NCBI GenBank assembly: GCA_023897205.1
Contig: JAHWDD010000010.1
Coordinates: forward strand, 744,001 to 808,000
Source: Exophiala sp. HKRS030
Lineage: Eukaryota > Ascomycota > Eurotiomycetes > Chaetothyriales > Herpotrichiellaceae
DNA: 64,000 nt
Direction: 5' to 3'
Each line of letters starts with the position of its first letter. Position 1 is the first letter of the stretch. Shown in pieces: positions 52,403-62,567 of this stretch. Under the pieces are notes generated by a model. That model worked only from the letters and a program-made list of their open reading frames with translations. It made no database searches and was not told the origin of the DNA. The translations under genes were made by a program, and so were the position numbers.

Positions 52403-54032
52403 CTAGACTGATTCAACGAGCTCTCCGGCGATATACCCTGTGTGCTCGACTTCATCAAATACCCGTGCAACAATCTCTGCGCCTTTCATTAGCTCTTCCT
52501 CACTGATGGTCAAAGGTGGGCAGAGTCGGAGTCGGTCTCCGACAGCCGTGCAGCTCGCCAGAAGCCCTCGGTGTGCCAATAGAGCTGCAATTCTCCGGCC
52601 GGTAATCTTGGGAGGTTTTTGATCGATCACGACGGCCCAAAACAGTCCGCTCCCAGAGAATTCGAGCACATGAGGCAAATTGTAAGACTTCAATCGATCG
52701 ATAAGCATCTTGCCGAGCCGATTAGCACGTTCAGACAAGCTCTCCTCGAGAAGCACATCCAAAGCGGCCAAAGCCGCAGCACATCCAGGTGGGTTGTTTG
52801 CCATCGTTGTGCCGATCCTCAAAAGAGAAAGTCAGCAGAGTCGATGATGAGAAGCATCCCGAAGGAACTTACTCGAAAGGGCCGACGATGTCCATGACCG
52901 CAGAATTGCCCATTACTCCAGATACAGGATACAAACCACCTGACAAGGCCTTGCCCAGTACCACCAGGTCTGCCCGAGCGCCATTACGCTGGTGGCAGAG
53001 GTTCGCTCCTGTTCTGCCTAAGCCGCTCTGTATTTCATCGGCGATGAATAGCACATTGTGTTGAGCACAAAGAGCTGCAACTTCCTCGATATATCCTTGA
53101 GGTGGAACCACAATACTGGAGATCAGAGTCAGTATATCATCCGACTCGGTAAGAGCATAACTTACCCGGCCGAGCCTTGGATTGGTTCGATCATGAAAGC
53201 TACAATCTTGTCTGCATCTTTGTTGAGCGCTTTACGCAGGTCCTCGATTACCCCGTATCGAACCAGAACGCCACTGGGCGATGTTGACCCTACATTCGGA
53301 AGATACTGATTGAAGTCTGCCAAAGTATCAGCGTTGCAACGATACTACTCCAGAGACACCAAAACATACACGGTGACCTTTTGCTTGCCATTGACGCTGT
53401 GGACATGGACTGGCCATGATAGCAGGCGGTAGCTGTAAGGATGTGTGCTGTGCCGTCGGTAATTCCCCTTTTGAAGTACGCCCATTTGCGCGCTATCTTC
53501 ACTGCAGCGTCGATGGCTTCGGCTCCACTTGTCATGCCAACAAACTTGTCGTAGCCAAATATCTGTCCCCGTGAGCTACCCAGTCATATGTACTATGCAG
53601 GACAAGGGTGCTCACCTCCCATAATCTGGTGGCAAGCTTGGCGTATAAAGGATTGAGGAAGGCGATGTTAACAACAGCTGCTTCTTGCACTGCCTTCACT
53701 GCGGCCGAAACAATCCGCGGGTGTCCATGCCCCATATTGACCACCGAGAACATACTCAGCTGGCGCGGAATATCAGCATTCGCATACTTCAACGAATGAG
53801 GAGGTACTGTCTACAAAATCGAGATACTGCTTGCCATCGACATCCCAGGCTGTTGCATTCTGGGCCCGTACGAGGGCGACCTGCACCGAATTAGGTCGTC
53901 AGTCAGACGAGTATCGAAGATTTGATGGCTTACCGGGAGCGGTCCAAAACCACCTGCAACATGTTCCTCGTAGCTCGAAACCACTGCTCGTGTCTTTTCG
54001 GACACAGTGAACGTCATTGTAGCGGATGGCAT
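52403..54032 (-). CDS. Class III PLP aminotransferase, ornithine aminotransferase-like
   Basis: Seven exons (5' to 3'): 53934-54032, 53815-53880, 53616-53759, 53370-53562, 53166-53316, 52873-53115, 52403-52817, total 436 residues. Frame checks: YLDF joined to LSMFSVVNMGHGHPRIV, RLWE to IFGYDKFVGMTSGAEA, SPY to FNQYLPNVG, GSAG to IVVPPQGYIEE, PFE to IGTTMANNPPGCAAALAALDVL. PLP-binding Lys in LVVLGKALSGG and the metal-like acid in FIADEIQSGLGRTG are present. Ornithine aminotransferase converts ornithine and 2-oxoglutarate to glutamate semialdehyde and glutamate. Departures such as CYHGQS for the common FHGR, and TMANNP for TYGGNP, suggest a divergent paralogue acting on another omega-amino acid. 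Neighbours (aldo-keto reductase, permease) fit an amine utilisation set. Confidence 0.88.
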
Positions 54033-54399
54033 TGTCGACTATCGTCAGAAGTATTCTGTCTAACCTGCCTTCTTAGAGCCTGAGACCATGATAAGGGGCT
54101 CTCTTTCAATGAGTGAAATTTCGATGTCCCAAGGCGTATCATGGATTTGTTCACACGAGCCGCCACGCGCGGTTCATCGTAGGGCGCCCAGCGCCGACAG
54201 TTTCTATCTCATCCTTTGACGGTCTGTTAGGGTTTGCCCGATGGGCTGCCGTGATTACACGGGGAAGCCCTATTTCGGTGCTCATGGAACTTTGTCTAGA
54301 TGCGCTAGCCACGTGATGTGTCGTTCACAACAGAACTATACAATCCCTACATCAGGTGTGCCCCAATGCTCCGGCCAGATACTACAGTTTGAGACTGAA
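54033..54399. promoter_or_regulatory. Divergent upstream region of aminotransferase and aldo-keto reductase
   Basis: 367 bases without a gene, separating divergent starts and allowing joint control. ACTATACAATCCC near 54335 could serve the reductase. Confidence 0.4.
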
Positions 54400-55624
54400 A
54401 TGGCGGAAAATCGTGTGATCACACTCAACACCGGCGCCAAACTCCCTGTCATAGGTTTGGGGACATGGCAGTCCACGGATGCCGTTGCAACGGAAGGTCT
54501 GGACATACCAGTCCCAGGGAATAATGGAATGATTCCCATCGCCAGTTTCTCAGTGACTGACCAGAACCCTAGTCGTGTCAGCGGCGCTGAAAGCCGGTTA
54601 TAGGCACATTGATACGGCAGCGTCCTATGGGTACGGCTCTCGTCCAAGGGCTACGACACCACTGCTGACATACAGGTCGCAAAAGTAACGAAGCACCAAT
54701 CGGCAAAGCCATTCGAGGATCGGGGATTCCTCGCTCCGACATCTTTGTGACGGACAAAGTATGGCCTACGTGGCTCAGCCGCGCAGAAGAATCCCTCGAC
54801 AACAGCCTTCGAGCTCTCGGACTGGATTACATTGATCTCTGGCTGATGCACTGGTGAACACCCTCGGCAAGCCCCTTTCCACTTACCAGGTCTCGAATAC
54901 TCATCTGGAATCAGGCCCGTGTCTTTGAATCCGAATGGCAACGACAAAAAGTTTCCTCGGCGTCCCGACGGCTCACCCGACTATGAGGAAGGCTGGGGCT
55001 TTCTTGACGCCTGGCGATCAATGGAAGCGATCTTCCAACGACACCCAGACAAAGTCAAAGCTATAGGTGTGAGCAATTGCAGCACGACGAATCTGGAACA
55101 AATTTTGAGGATCGCCACTATCGTTCCTGCTGCGAATCAGGTCGAATTACACCCGTCTCTACCCCAAGATAAGCTCGTCAGCTACTGCAAATCAAAGCAG
55201 ATCGCTTTGATAGCGTATTCCCCTCTAGGGTCCCCATCATCACAACTGATCAAAGAGACGTCTTTGGAAAAGATCGCTGCCAAACACGGGCGAAACGTGG
55301 CCCAGTGCCTGATCTCCTGGGGTATTCAGAGTGGTTGGGCGGTGGTGCCCAAGTCTGTGAGTCTCGACACCTGGCGTGATCCGACGGAGGAGTACTCACG
55401 CTAACCTGGGGCCTCGAAAGTCGAGCGAAAAACGTATCCAAGAGAACATCCAAACCTTTGAGCTCACGATGGAAGATATGACGACCATCAGCTCGATCGG
55501 TAGAGGGATGCCAAAACGATACAATAACCCGGGATGGTATGCTCAAGAGAACTTTCCCCTGGCCCTCCCCCCAACCTTGCTAACTATCAGATCTAGGGCC
55601 GTGGGCATCTGGCACGATGACTGA
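54400..55624 (+). CDS. Aldo-keto reductase
   Basis: Exons 54400-54496, 54573-54630, 54686-54853, 54915-55356 and 55421-55624, 322 residues. The joins restore family sequence: STDAVATEV to VSAALKAGYRHIDTAASYG, then YGNEAPIGKAIR, LMHWPVSLNPNGNDKKF and VVPKSSSEKRIQENIQTF. The catalytic tetrad is visible: Asp in HIDTAASYG, Tyr in the same motif, Lys in FVTDKVWPT and His in LWLMHW; GVSNCSTTNLEQIL and the C-terminal PKS-S-xKRIxxN cofactor motif indicate NADPH. It probably reduces an aldehyde such as a semialdehyde; the divergent aminotransferase could supply one. The tail after NNPGWYAQENF is longer than usual, and a further unnoticed intron is possible. Confidence 0.87.
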
Positions 55625-56088
55625 TCTTGCGAGATCTGCTCTACCGGCGGCTAAACAGGGTACCCAGCCCCTAGTAGATACAATATGATAGAGAGATGCT
55701 TATGTTGTAGGTAGTGTACGCCCGTCGAATGGAGAGGAATGATATTATGGGCCTTTCTCTTGTCATCAAAGAAACACGGAATATTCCAGGCCTCGGTTCT
55801 TTATTTCCGGGGAGAACACACGTGGAAACGTCGCTATATGGGGGAACATACCGGAGGTATGCGGTGGAGTGCGTGGAACGGCTGAGCCTTGCCCTTTAGC
55901 CCCGCAGATTCAGAAATAAGCTTCCGGCGGAGTACGAGGCAATACTGCGCCGAGGCGCGCCAAGCCGATCCAACATGGCACTCCCCGAACAGCCAAGTTT
56001 TGGGGGGTCGTTCCCTATAAAGTGTCTCTAACTGGCCACTCCAAAGACGTGTACCAGTGCATTCCATATCCAGCAACACCGAGCTACG
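55625..56088. other. Intergenic, no gene seen
   Basis: 464 bases between two plus-strand genes. Contains the leader and promoter of the permease gene, including CCCTATAAAGTG near 56011 as a likely TATA element 75 bases before its ATG. Confidence 0.5.
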
Positions 56089-58118
56089 ATGGCCGAGATT
56101 AAAAGCCCTCCCGTGGCAGACGTTGGCAAGAATGTCATGGCCGGCGACGAAGAGATCAACCAGGAAGTGGGCGATCGATATGAAGTGTCTGGAGCCCCCC
56201 GTGTCGACCACGGCTACCGTCGTGCCCTCTCGTCTCGCCAGATCATGATGATGGCGTTCGGAGGTGGTATTGGGACGGGACTGTGGGTTGGGATGGGCAC
56301 GGCCCTGGCCAGAGGTACGCAGTGATGATTGTTTCCCTTCGCCCTCCCCCCCTCTCTTTCCAATCGGCAAGGCCTGCTGGGGAGCATTGGAAAACTGATT
56401 GGACCTCTCAGCTGGCCCTGCGGGTGCGGCCATTTGTTACACCGTCATGGTCTATATAATCTACACCATGTACATGTGCATCGGCGAGATGACCTCCTAC
56501 AAGCCCATCAATGGTGGCTTTGTCCGTCAGACAGAAGACTACACCGACAAGGCGCTGGCATTTGCGCAGGGGCTCGGATTCTGGTACAACGTATGTCTGA
56601 AGCACCGGCCTTGCCTTCGGCGGGACCTCCTCGACTGACTGGCGTGACTTCCCCAGTGGGTGCTAGTGGTTCCTGCGGAGGTGACCGCCGCCATATCAGT
56701 CATCTCGTACTGGCCCAACGATGTCCCCGTGGCAGCGTGGGTTACGATCCTCATTGTGCTCATGATCCTGGTAAACCTGTTCAACGTCCGCTGGTATGGT
56801 GAATTCGAATTTTGGCTGTCTTTGTGCAAGGTCGTCGCAATCACTGCCGTCCTTATCTTCCTGTTTGTCATGACATCTGGAGGCTTCCCTGGGACCCATG
56901 GCCCGATTGAGTTCAGATATTGGTCCAATGGTCACGCATTCAAGAATGGCGTCAAGGGTCTTAGTCAGGCCTTCATCCAGGCTGGCTTCAGTATCGGCGG
57001 AGGTAAGTGGTAAATGAACATTGGTTTTGGCAGCACGGCAAAAAGAAGGTGACAAACAGCCTGACTGATACTCGGAATAGGTGAGATCATTGCCGTTTGC
57101 GCTGGTGAGGCCGCGAACCCCCGGAAAGCAGTTCGAAAGGCAGTACTGCCTTTGTTCTGGCGAATGGCCACGTTCTTCGTCGGCGGCGTCTGGTTGATTG
57201 GCATGTGTGTATCGCCTGACAATCCACAACTCTTGACGGGATCCGGAACCATGAAAAGCCCATTTGTGATCGCCATTCTGGAGGCCGGATATCCCTGGCT
57301 TGCAGACCTGCTTAACGCTTTCATCCTTCTCACAGTTGTCAGTTGTGGCATCACCAGTATCTACATCGCCAGTCGGACCCTTGCGGACTGCGCCGAAATG
57401 GGCCTGGTGCACAAGTTTTTCGCCAAAAAGGATTCCAGAGGTAGACCATTACCTTCTCTGATAATATCCAGCCTCCTCTCCATGGGCCTCTGCTACTTGA
57501 ACTGTAGCAACACTGGTATCGTGGTCTATGACTGGTTTTCGTCATTGGTATGTTAATTTTTCCAGTTCTTTCATCTTCCTGGAATACTGACTAAATTCTT
57601 CGATAGGTTGGTATTCAGGGATTCCTGATGGAGGCCATCATTTTCGTCTCGCACATCTGCTTCCGACGTGGGTTGAAGGCGCAGGGAATTGATCACAGAA
57701 CTTTGCCGTTCCACGCTCCATTCGCGCCTTGGAATCAATACATCTGCCTCTTACTCTTGCTCGTGGTCATGATCGCCGAATTCTATCTTGCCTTGTATCC
57801 ATTTGGCGAAAAGGGCCCGTCCGCGGAGAACTTCTGGCTGTCATACCTGACTCTGCCACTCTATGTAGTGGTATACTTCGGCTATAAGGTTAGTCTCCGT
57901 CTTATTTACTCTCACTTTCTTGGGCAATGGATATTAACCCAGCATAGTTGTGGTATAAAACAAAATGGATCTCTCCCAGCCAAATGGATTTTTCCGCGGC
58001 AAGATACTGGGACGAGGAAGATCGTCGGATTGCGGAGGAAAAGGCTAATAACCCGCACTTGAGAAAAAGAAAGATTTACAAGAGAATCATTCCGGCGCTG
58101 GTTGGCGAAGGTAAATAG
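56089..58118 (+). CDS. Amino acid/GABA permease (APC superfamily)
   Basis: Six exons: 56089-56314, 56412-56590, 56657-57002, 57081-57547, 57607-57888, 57948-58118, 556 residues. A hydrophilic N-terminus with RRALSSRQIMMMAFGGGIGTGLWVGMGTAL gives the consensus substrate-site helix 1 of yeast amino acid transporters. Later segments GPAGAAICYTVMVYIIYTMYMCIGEM, EVTAAISVISYW, the E of GEFEFWLSLCKV, GGGEIIAVCAGEAANPRKAVRKAV and IYIASRTLADCAEMGLVHKFF follow the family order; about 12 helices. The C-terminus (WDEEDRRIAEEKANNPHLRKRK) is cytosolic. Substrate could be GABA, proline or another amino acid; with the aminotransferase and reductase beside it, uptake of an omega-amino acid is plausible. Confidence 0.88.
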
Positions 58119-58292
58119 GAGCGCTCTATACAGAAGACCTGGACTGCTTCATGACCAGCCACACCCCCCAAGTAGGTATAGACAAAGGAAGAGAGGTAGA
58201 TCCGTGTTTCGAGCGAAGGAGATGAAGCTCCGACCGACGGGTAGCTGAAGGAGCACAAGGACCTCCAAGCATGAGCCAGTGACTCGAAATCA

Positions 58293-59343
58293 TTACCTGG
58301 GCTTCTGGCCGTAGACGACGTGTCTGGAGACGTTGACGTTAGCAGACCTCGCGGAGGAAGGTCCAAGGAGACTTGAAGACTTACATAGGCCAGTACGAAT
58401 GGATTTTGGTGTCTCTGATGTCCTTCCGCACTTGGACGAGGAACGCTTGAATTTCCTCGTGTGTCATTCCGAGAGCCATCGTCCACAGCCTGACGGTGAA
58501 ACCGTCCAAGCCGTCGAGCATGTTGGTCATGTTCCAAATCCCCATCTCTTTCAGGTTACTATCCCTGGGCCACGGGTTGATGGGCCACTTGAAGATCTGT
58601 TCTCTGACATTCTCGAAACCTACCCCCGTGATCCATTCCCTGTACTTGGCTGTCCACGAGGGATCTCTGTGGAGGACTGCACAAGCTTCCATGTATTTCT
58701 CGTTCCACTCTCCAAACGCAGTGCCCGCCAGGGTCCCGTCGTCGGACAGGAGCGGCATGTAGAGATCTTGCATTTCAATCCATCCACCCGGTGTCAGTGC
58801 ATCGTACGCCCGGCGGAACAGCGCAGGAAAATCGGCGCTGGCGGTGAGGAGCATTCGGCCGTGGATGAAGTCGAACTGCCGGTCGAACGTCCAGGGGGTG
58901 TCAAAGTCGTCCACCTCGAACTTGCAATTGGGCGGAACCAATGTCGGCTGAATGGGACTCAGGTCGACGCCGACGACGTTCGACTCGGGATGCTCGTCTG
59001 CAAACTGAATCGCCCACATCCCGGTGCCTGTCCCAAGGTCCAGGACCTCACGGAGCTCACAGTCTACGGGGGCCAGATGTAGCTTCCGTCCAAAGGTTCT
59101 GAGGAACATCTCGTGCTGTAGGTCGAGCCTCTCCTGTTCTTTGTCGTCCTCCGGCAGGATGTACGAGCCATCCTTGTATCTGTGATATTTTCGCCCATGT
59201 TCCTCGACCCCCTGGAGCAGGCTGGAGCTGACCGACAAGGTATATTGAGAGATGTCGTCGCCCAGCGCCGAATCCGCCTCATTCCATTCATCTGCCTCGA
59301 TTTCGACGTGTGGGTGATCTTCATGGTGCCATGGCGAGCTCAT
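58293..59343 (-). CDS. LaeA-like SAM-dependent methyltransferase
   Basis: Exon 1 58385-59343 and a 31-base last exon 58293-58323, 329 residues; the splice turns SYWPM-stop into SYWPIHVVYGQKPR, the usual family ending. The methyltransferase fold shows motif I EVLDLGTGTGMWAIQFADEHP, then VVGVDLSPIQPTLVPPNCKFEVDDFDTPW, FDFIHGRMLLTASADF and the post-I acidic site. The N-terminus YHRYKDGSYILPEDDKEQERLDLQHEMFLRTF is common to LaeA/Llm proteins. LaeA-like methyltransferases often sit in or near secondary metabolite genes. It is divergent from the P450 below, which it may co-express with. Confidence 0.88.
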
Positions 59344-59764
59344 GGCCGACAGATACTCGCCTCCGGGCTTGAAAGGGATGACTGTAACGGCAAAAGGTTT
59401 GGAACGACGTATTAATGTGAACCAACGATAAGTTTATCATGAACCCAGCGAGGCACTTCAACGACAGTGTCTTGATGCATCTGGATGGATGCGGACAAGC
59501 GTGGTATGATTAGCTTCTTGACCCCGCGCAGACTTTCCGCCAGCCCCTCAACTTGAAAAGGGACTTTTGTAGCTGGACATCACTCCACCTGGATGACTTG
59601 GCTTTGCGACAGCCGATGTTACAGTACCGCAGTTGTTTGCTTGGCGCACCGTTCACCTTCTGAATCCTCTACCGCCAGCCTCGAGAAGACAGTCGAAAAC
59701 CAGCCTTCTCGCACAGACCAAGCTCCTCTCCACGGCCTCTTCTGTCACTGCGACACCTTCCAGC
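59344..59764. promoter_or_regulatory. Divergent upstream region of methyltransferase and P450
   Basis: 421 bases between divergent starts and no gene. An in-frame ATG at 59633 would extend the P450, but the added residues look like a basic leader rather than a membrane anchor. Confidence 0.45.
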
Positions 59765-61521
59765 ATGGTGGTCACCGGCTCTGTGGTGATCGATTGGGGC
59801 TGGATCATTCCGGTGCTGCTCGCCATCTTCTACGTACGAGCGTACGTTCGTCTGAGCCATATTCCGGGCCCGCGTCTCTGGGGATTGTCGGTCTTTCCCC
59901 TCTTCAAAACCCACCTTGACGGCGATATCTACGACCGATTTGGACAACTTCATCAGCGATATGGACCGTTGGTCCGAATAGCCCCAAACACCCTGTTGAC
60001 TGCAGATCCAGATGTGTTGCGTCGCATGTCAGCGGCACGGTCGCCATATACGCGGTCAGACTGGTACATTGCCATGCGTTTGAACCCAGGCCAAGACAAC
60101 GTCCTCTCGAATCGAAATGAGGCCAAACACGATGACCTGAGGCGGAGGATGGGGTTTGGATATTCCGGCAAGGAGAATCTCAATCTGGAGCAAGACATCG
60201 ACGATTGCGTAAAGGATTTAGTCCACCTTATCGACGCAAAGTACGCCAGCGATCCGGGGAAGATAATTCCGATGGATCTGGCACGAAAGATTCAGTTCTT
60301 TACCAGCGACATTATGAGCAAATTGTCTTTCGACGGCAAATTCCATGATCTCCGCGACGATAATGACAACTTGGGATACATCCATGAACTCGAGACGATC
60401 TTTCCCAGCATCTTTTGTACCTGCTGTATCCCTAGAGTCATCGAGATCCTCACCAACATCGGATTTCTCGGTCTCTTCGCTCCCTCTGCCAACAGCAAGC
60501 TTGGTCTGGGTAAGGTGTTGGCCATTACCCGAGAACAGGTGGCCAAGCGCTTCGGACCCGATGGCGAGGCCAAGGGTGAATATAGTGACATGCTTGGCAG
60601 CTTCATCCGACACGGGCTGACGCAACAAGAAGCTGAGGCGGAGAGTGTCATGCAATTGTTTGACTTTGCCCTTATGTTTTTTCCGCCAACGCATGCTAAC
60701 TAGGTGTACAGGGCTGCCGGATCGGACACAACTGCTACCGGGCTTCGAGCAACGCTGCGCGGCATCATCTCTAGTCCGCTGGTGTATGAGAAATTGCTGA
60801 CCGAGATCAACGAGGCAGCCGCGGCTGGGAAGATACCTTCACATGACCAAATAATATCAAATGCCCAAGCGAGGGATCTTCCATATCTGCAGGCGTGCAT
60901 CAAGGAGGTAAAGTACTTTTTGATGCCTGGGGCTGACTGATCTGTTGACCATGGTGCAGGGGCTACGATGGTACCCTCCGATTGCCGGCATGTTAGCAAA
61001 GAAGGTAAGTGCCCCGCAGATCGAAGGGCCGTAGAGTTGCTGAGGACAATAGACTCCGCCGTCCGGTGACACCATCAGCGGTCACTTTGTTCCTGGAGGC
61101 ACCTCAATTGCGTAGGTTCACCTTGCTTTCAGATTTCCAACTTGCTGAATTCTTCCAATCTAGCTACTCGGCGAAGCAAGTACACCACTCGCCAGCTCTG
61201 TTTGGTCCCGATGAGTACGCTTTCCGGCCTGGACGATGGATCCTCCAAAGCGATGGCGGAGACGAGCCCTCTGCCGAAAAATTAAAGGCCATGGAGCAAA
61301 ACAACGAGCTCATCTTTGGCTACGGCAAGTATCAATGTCTGGGTAAGACCGTGGCCATGATCGAGCTGAATAAGGTAATCTTGGAATTATTTCGTCGTTT
61401 CGACTTCAGTCTGATGGACCCCTTGAGCCCCTGGAAGACGAGGTGTTTCGGGATCCACCTACAGACCGATATGTGGGTGACGGTCCGCAGACGGACATCG
61501 CATGCTGTCAAGGTAGAATGA
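59765..61521 (+). CDS. Cytochrome P450 monooxygenase (pisatin demethylase-like)
   Basis: Exons 59765-60657, 60712-60907, 60960-61004, 61053-61111 and 61164-61521, 516 residues. N-terminal anchor VVIDWGWIIPVLLAIFYV then IPGPRLWG hinge; I-helix AAGSDTTATGL; ExxR split by an intron (CIKE to GLRWYPP); PGRW; heme loop FGYGKYQCLGK with the Cys ligand. The third coding exon is only 45 bases. Family opening LHQRYGPLVRIAPNTL and the split sites resemble fungal CYP57/CYP65-type detoxification or secondary-metabolite enzymes. The divergent methyltransferase may be its partner. An earlier ATG at 59633 is possible. Confidence 0.88.
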
Positions 61522-62248
61522 ATGCTCTTCGAGGGCAATTGGTGCGGAACCTTGACCTTGCACTTAGTTTCGTACCCCCGGCAGGCCTCACTTTGCCCAG
61601 AGGGTTGCAGCTAGTGTACACATTGTCTCGGCGGTCTCCCCATTCATGTCATTTCCTGTTATCGAATACTCCTCGGTCGACCGCCTCCAGTGGTGGGTTT
61701 AGTAGCGTCTGATTACTTGTGCCGTTGGAATAGATCTGGTGCATTGGCTATCCACAGCGAGCCCAGCGAGGGTATGAAGGTGATTATGCCTAGCAACGAT
61801 CGCCCCACATGAGACACTTATGCATATAGTGAAGATCAATGAAGAGATCAAATACCGTCTGTCCAGCTAGCAATTCCCACGCGTATATGTGCTCTCAAGG
61901 GTTCAAGGACTTCGAACAGCACTTTAATAGTGTGCTGATATTAAGTCTCGTTATGGATATAGCGGCCATAACATGAGGTCCTGCCTAAATTCCGCACCGG
62001 TGACCTGAACGGCAAGTCGAGCGAGGAAGTCAGCAAGGGCGGCACCATTCTCTTTCCCCATCGGGGCGAAGGCGCGCAGAAGTTCAACGACAACCTAGGC
62101 GTGATTTGCATTCTTCAAAGACGCGTCAATCGAGGCCTTTTGATGTCATCAAGCCCCTTCACCGAAACCATCCATAGTTTGTCTCTCGCGATCGATTCCG
62201 TAGAGATCTTCAAGCAGTAACTGAATACCTTGTTCACGACGCAGGAAA
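61522..62248. other. Intergenic with a promoterless open frame
   Basis: No complete gene. A plus-strand frame stays open from about 61985 to the stop at 62218-62220 (LPKFRTGDLNGKSSEE to EIFKQ) without a starting ATG; it could be a gene fragment, an unrecognised exon, or the leader of the gene that follows. I do not recognise its product. Confidence 0.45.
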
Positions 62249-62567
62249 ATGCCGTCTACCGACTCTAAACGTGAAAAGGCGCGAGAAGTGGTTGACATCC
62301 TAGAGGAGATATCTGTACTACTGGTAGAGAGAAAACCCCCTTGCTTCTGGGATATCAGCTGACCAATAACCCCAGAATACCCAACTGGATCGGACTCAGT
62401 TATCTCTTTGTGTCTCTCTGATTGAAAATGGGGTCAACCCTGAAGCCCTAGCCGTAGGTTGGAGCGGTACGATGCCGGCATAGTCACTGACTATCGATCA
62501 GACTGCTATCAAGGAATTGAAGCGAGACACACATGATCTACAACCTGACTCCGGAATGTCAGAGTAG
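62249..62567 (+). CDS. mzt1: Mitotic-spindle organizing protein 1 (MOZART1 homologue)
   Basis: Three small exons, 62249-62323, 62376-62453 and 62502-62567, give 72 residues. Frame and GT-AG sites are clean, and the first intron has a CTGAC branch. The protein reads [20 protein letters not shown] joined to [19 protein letters not shown], then VNPEALA joined to [13 protein letters not shown], which matches the whole MOZART1 consensus. MOZART1 binds the N-terminal part of gamma-tubulin complex proteins and helps recruit the complex to spindle pole bodies. It is a conserved housekeeping gene, so the right end of the window is core genome. No exon is long enough to appear in a simple open-frame scan. 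Confidence 0.9.

Noticed and set aside
56696..57412. 238-codon minus-strand frame
   Set aside because: Antisense to permease exons 3 and 4; composition is that of a reversed membrane-protein gene.
58333..59082. 249-codon plus-strand frame
   Set aside because: Antisense to the LaeA-like methyltransferase, which has a complete SAM-binding domain.
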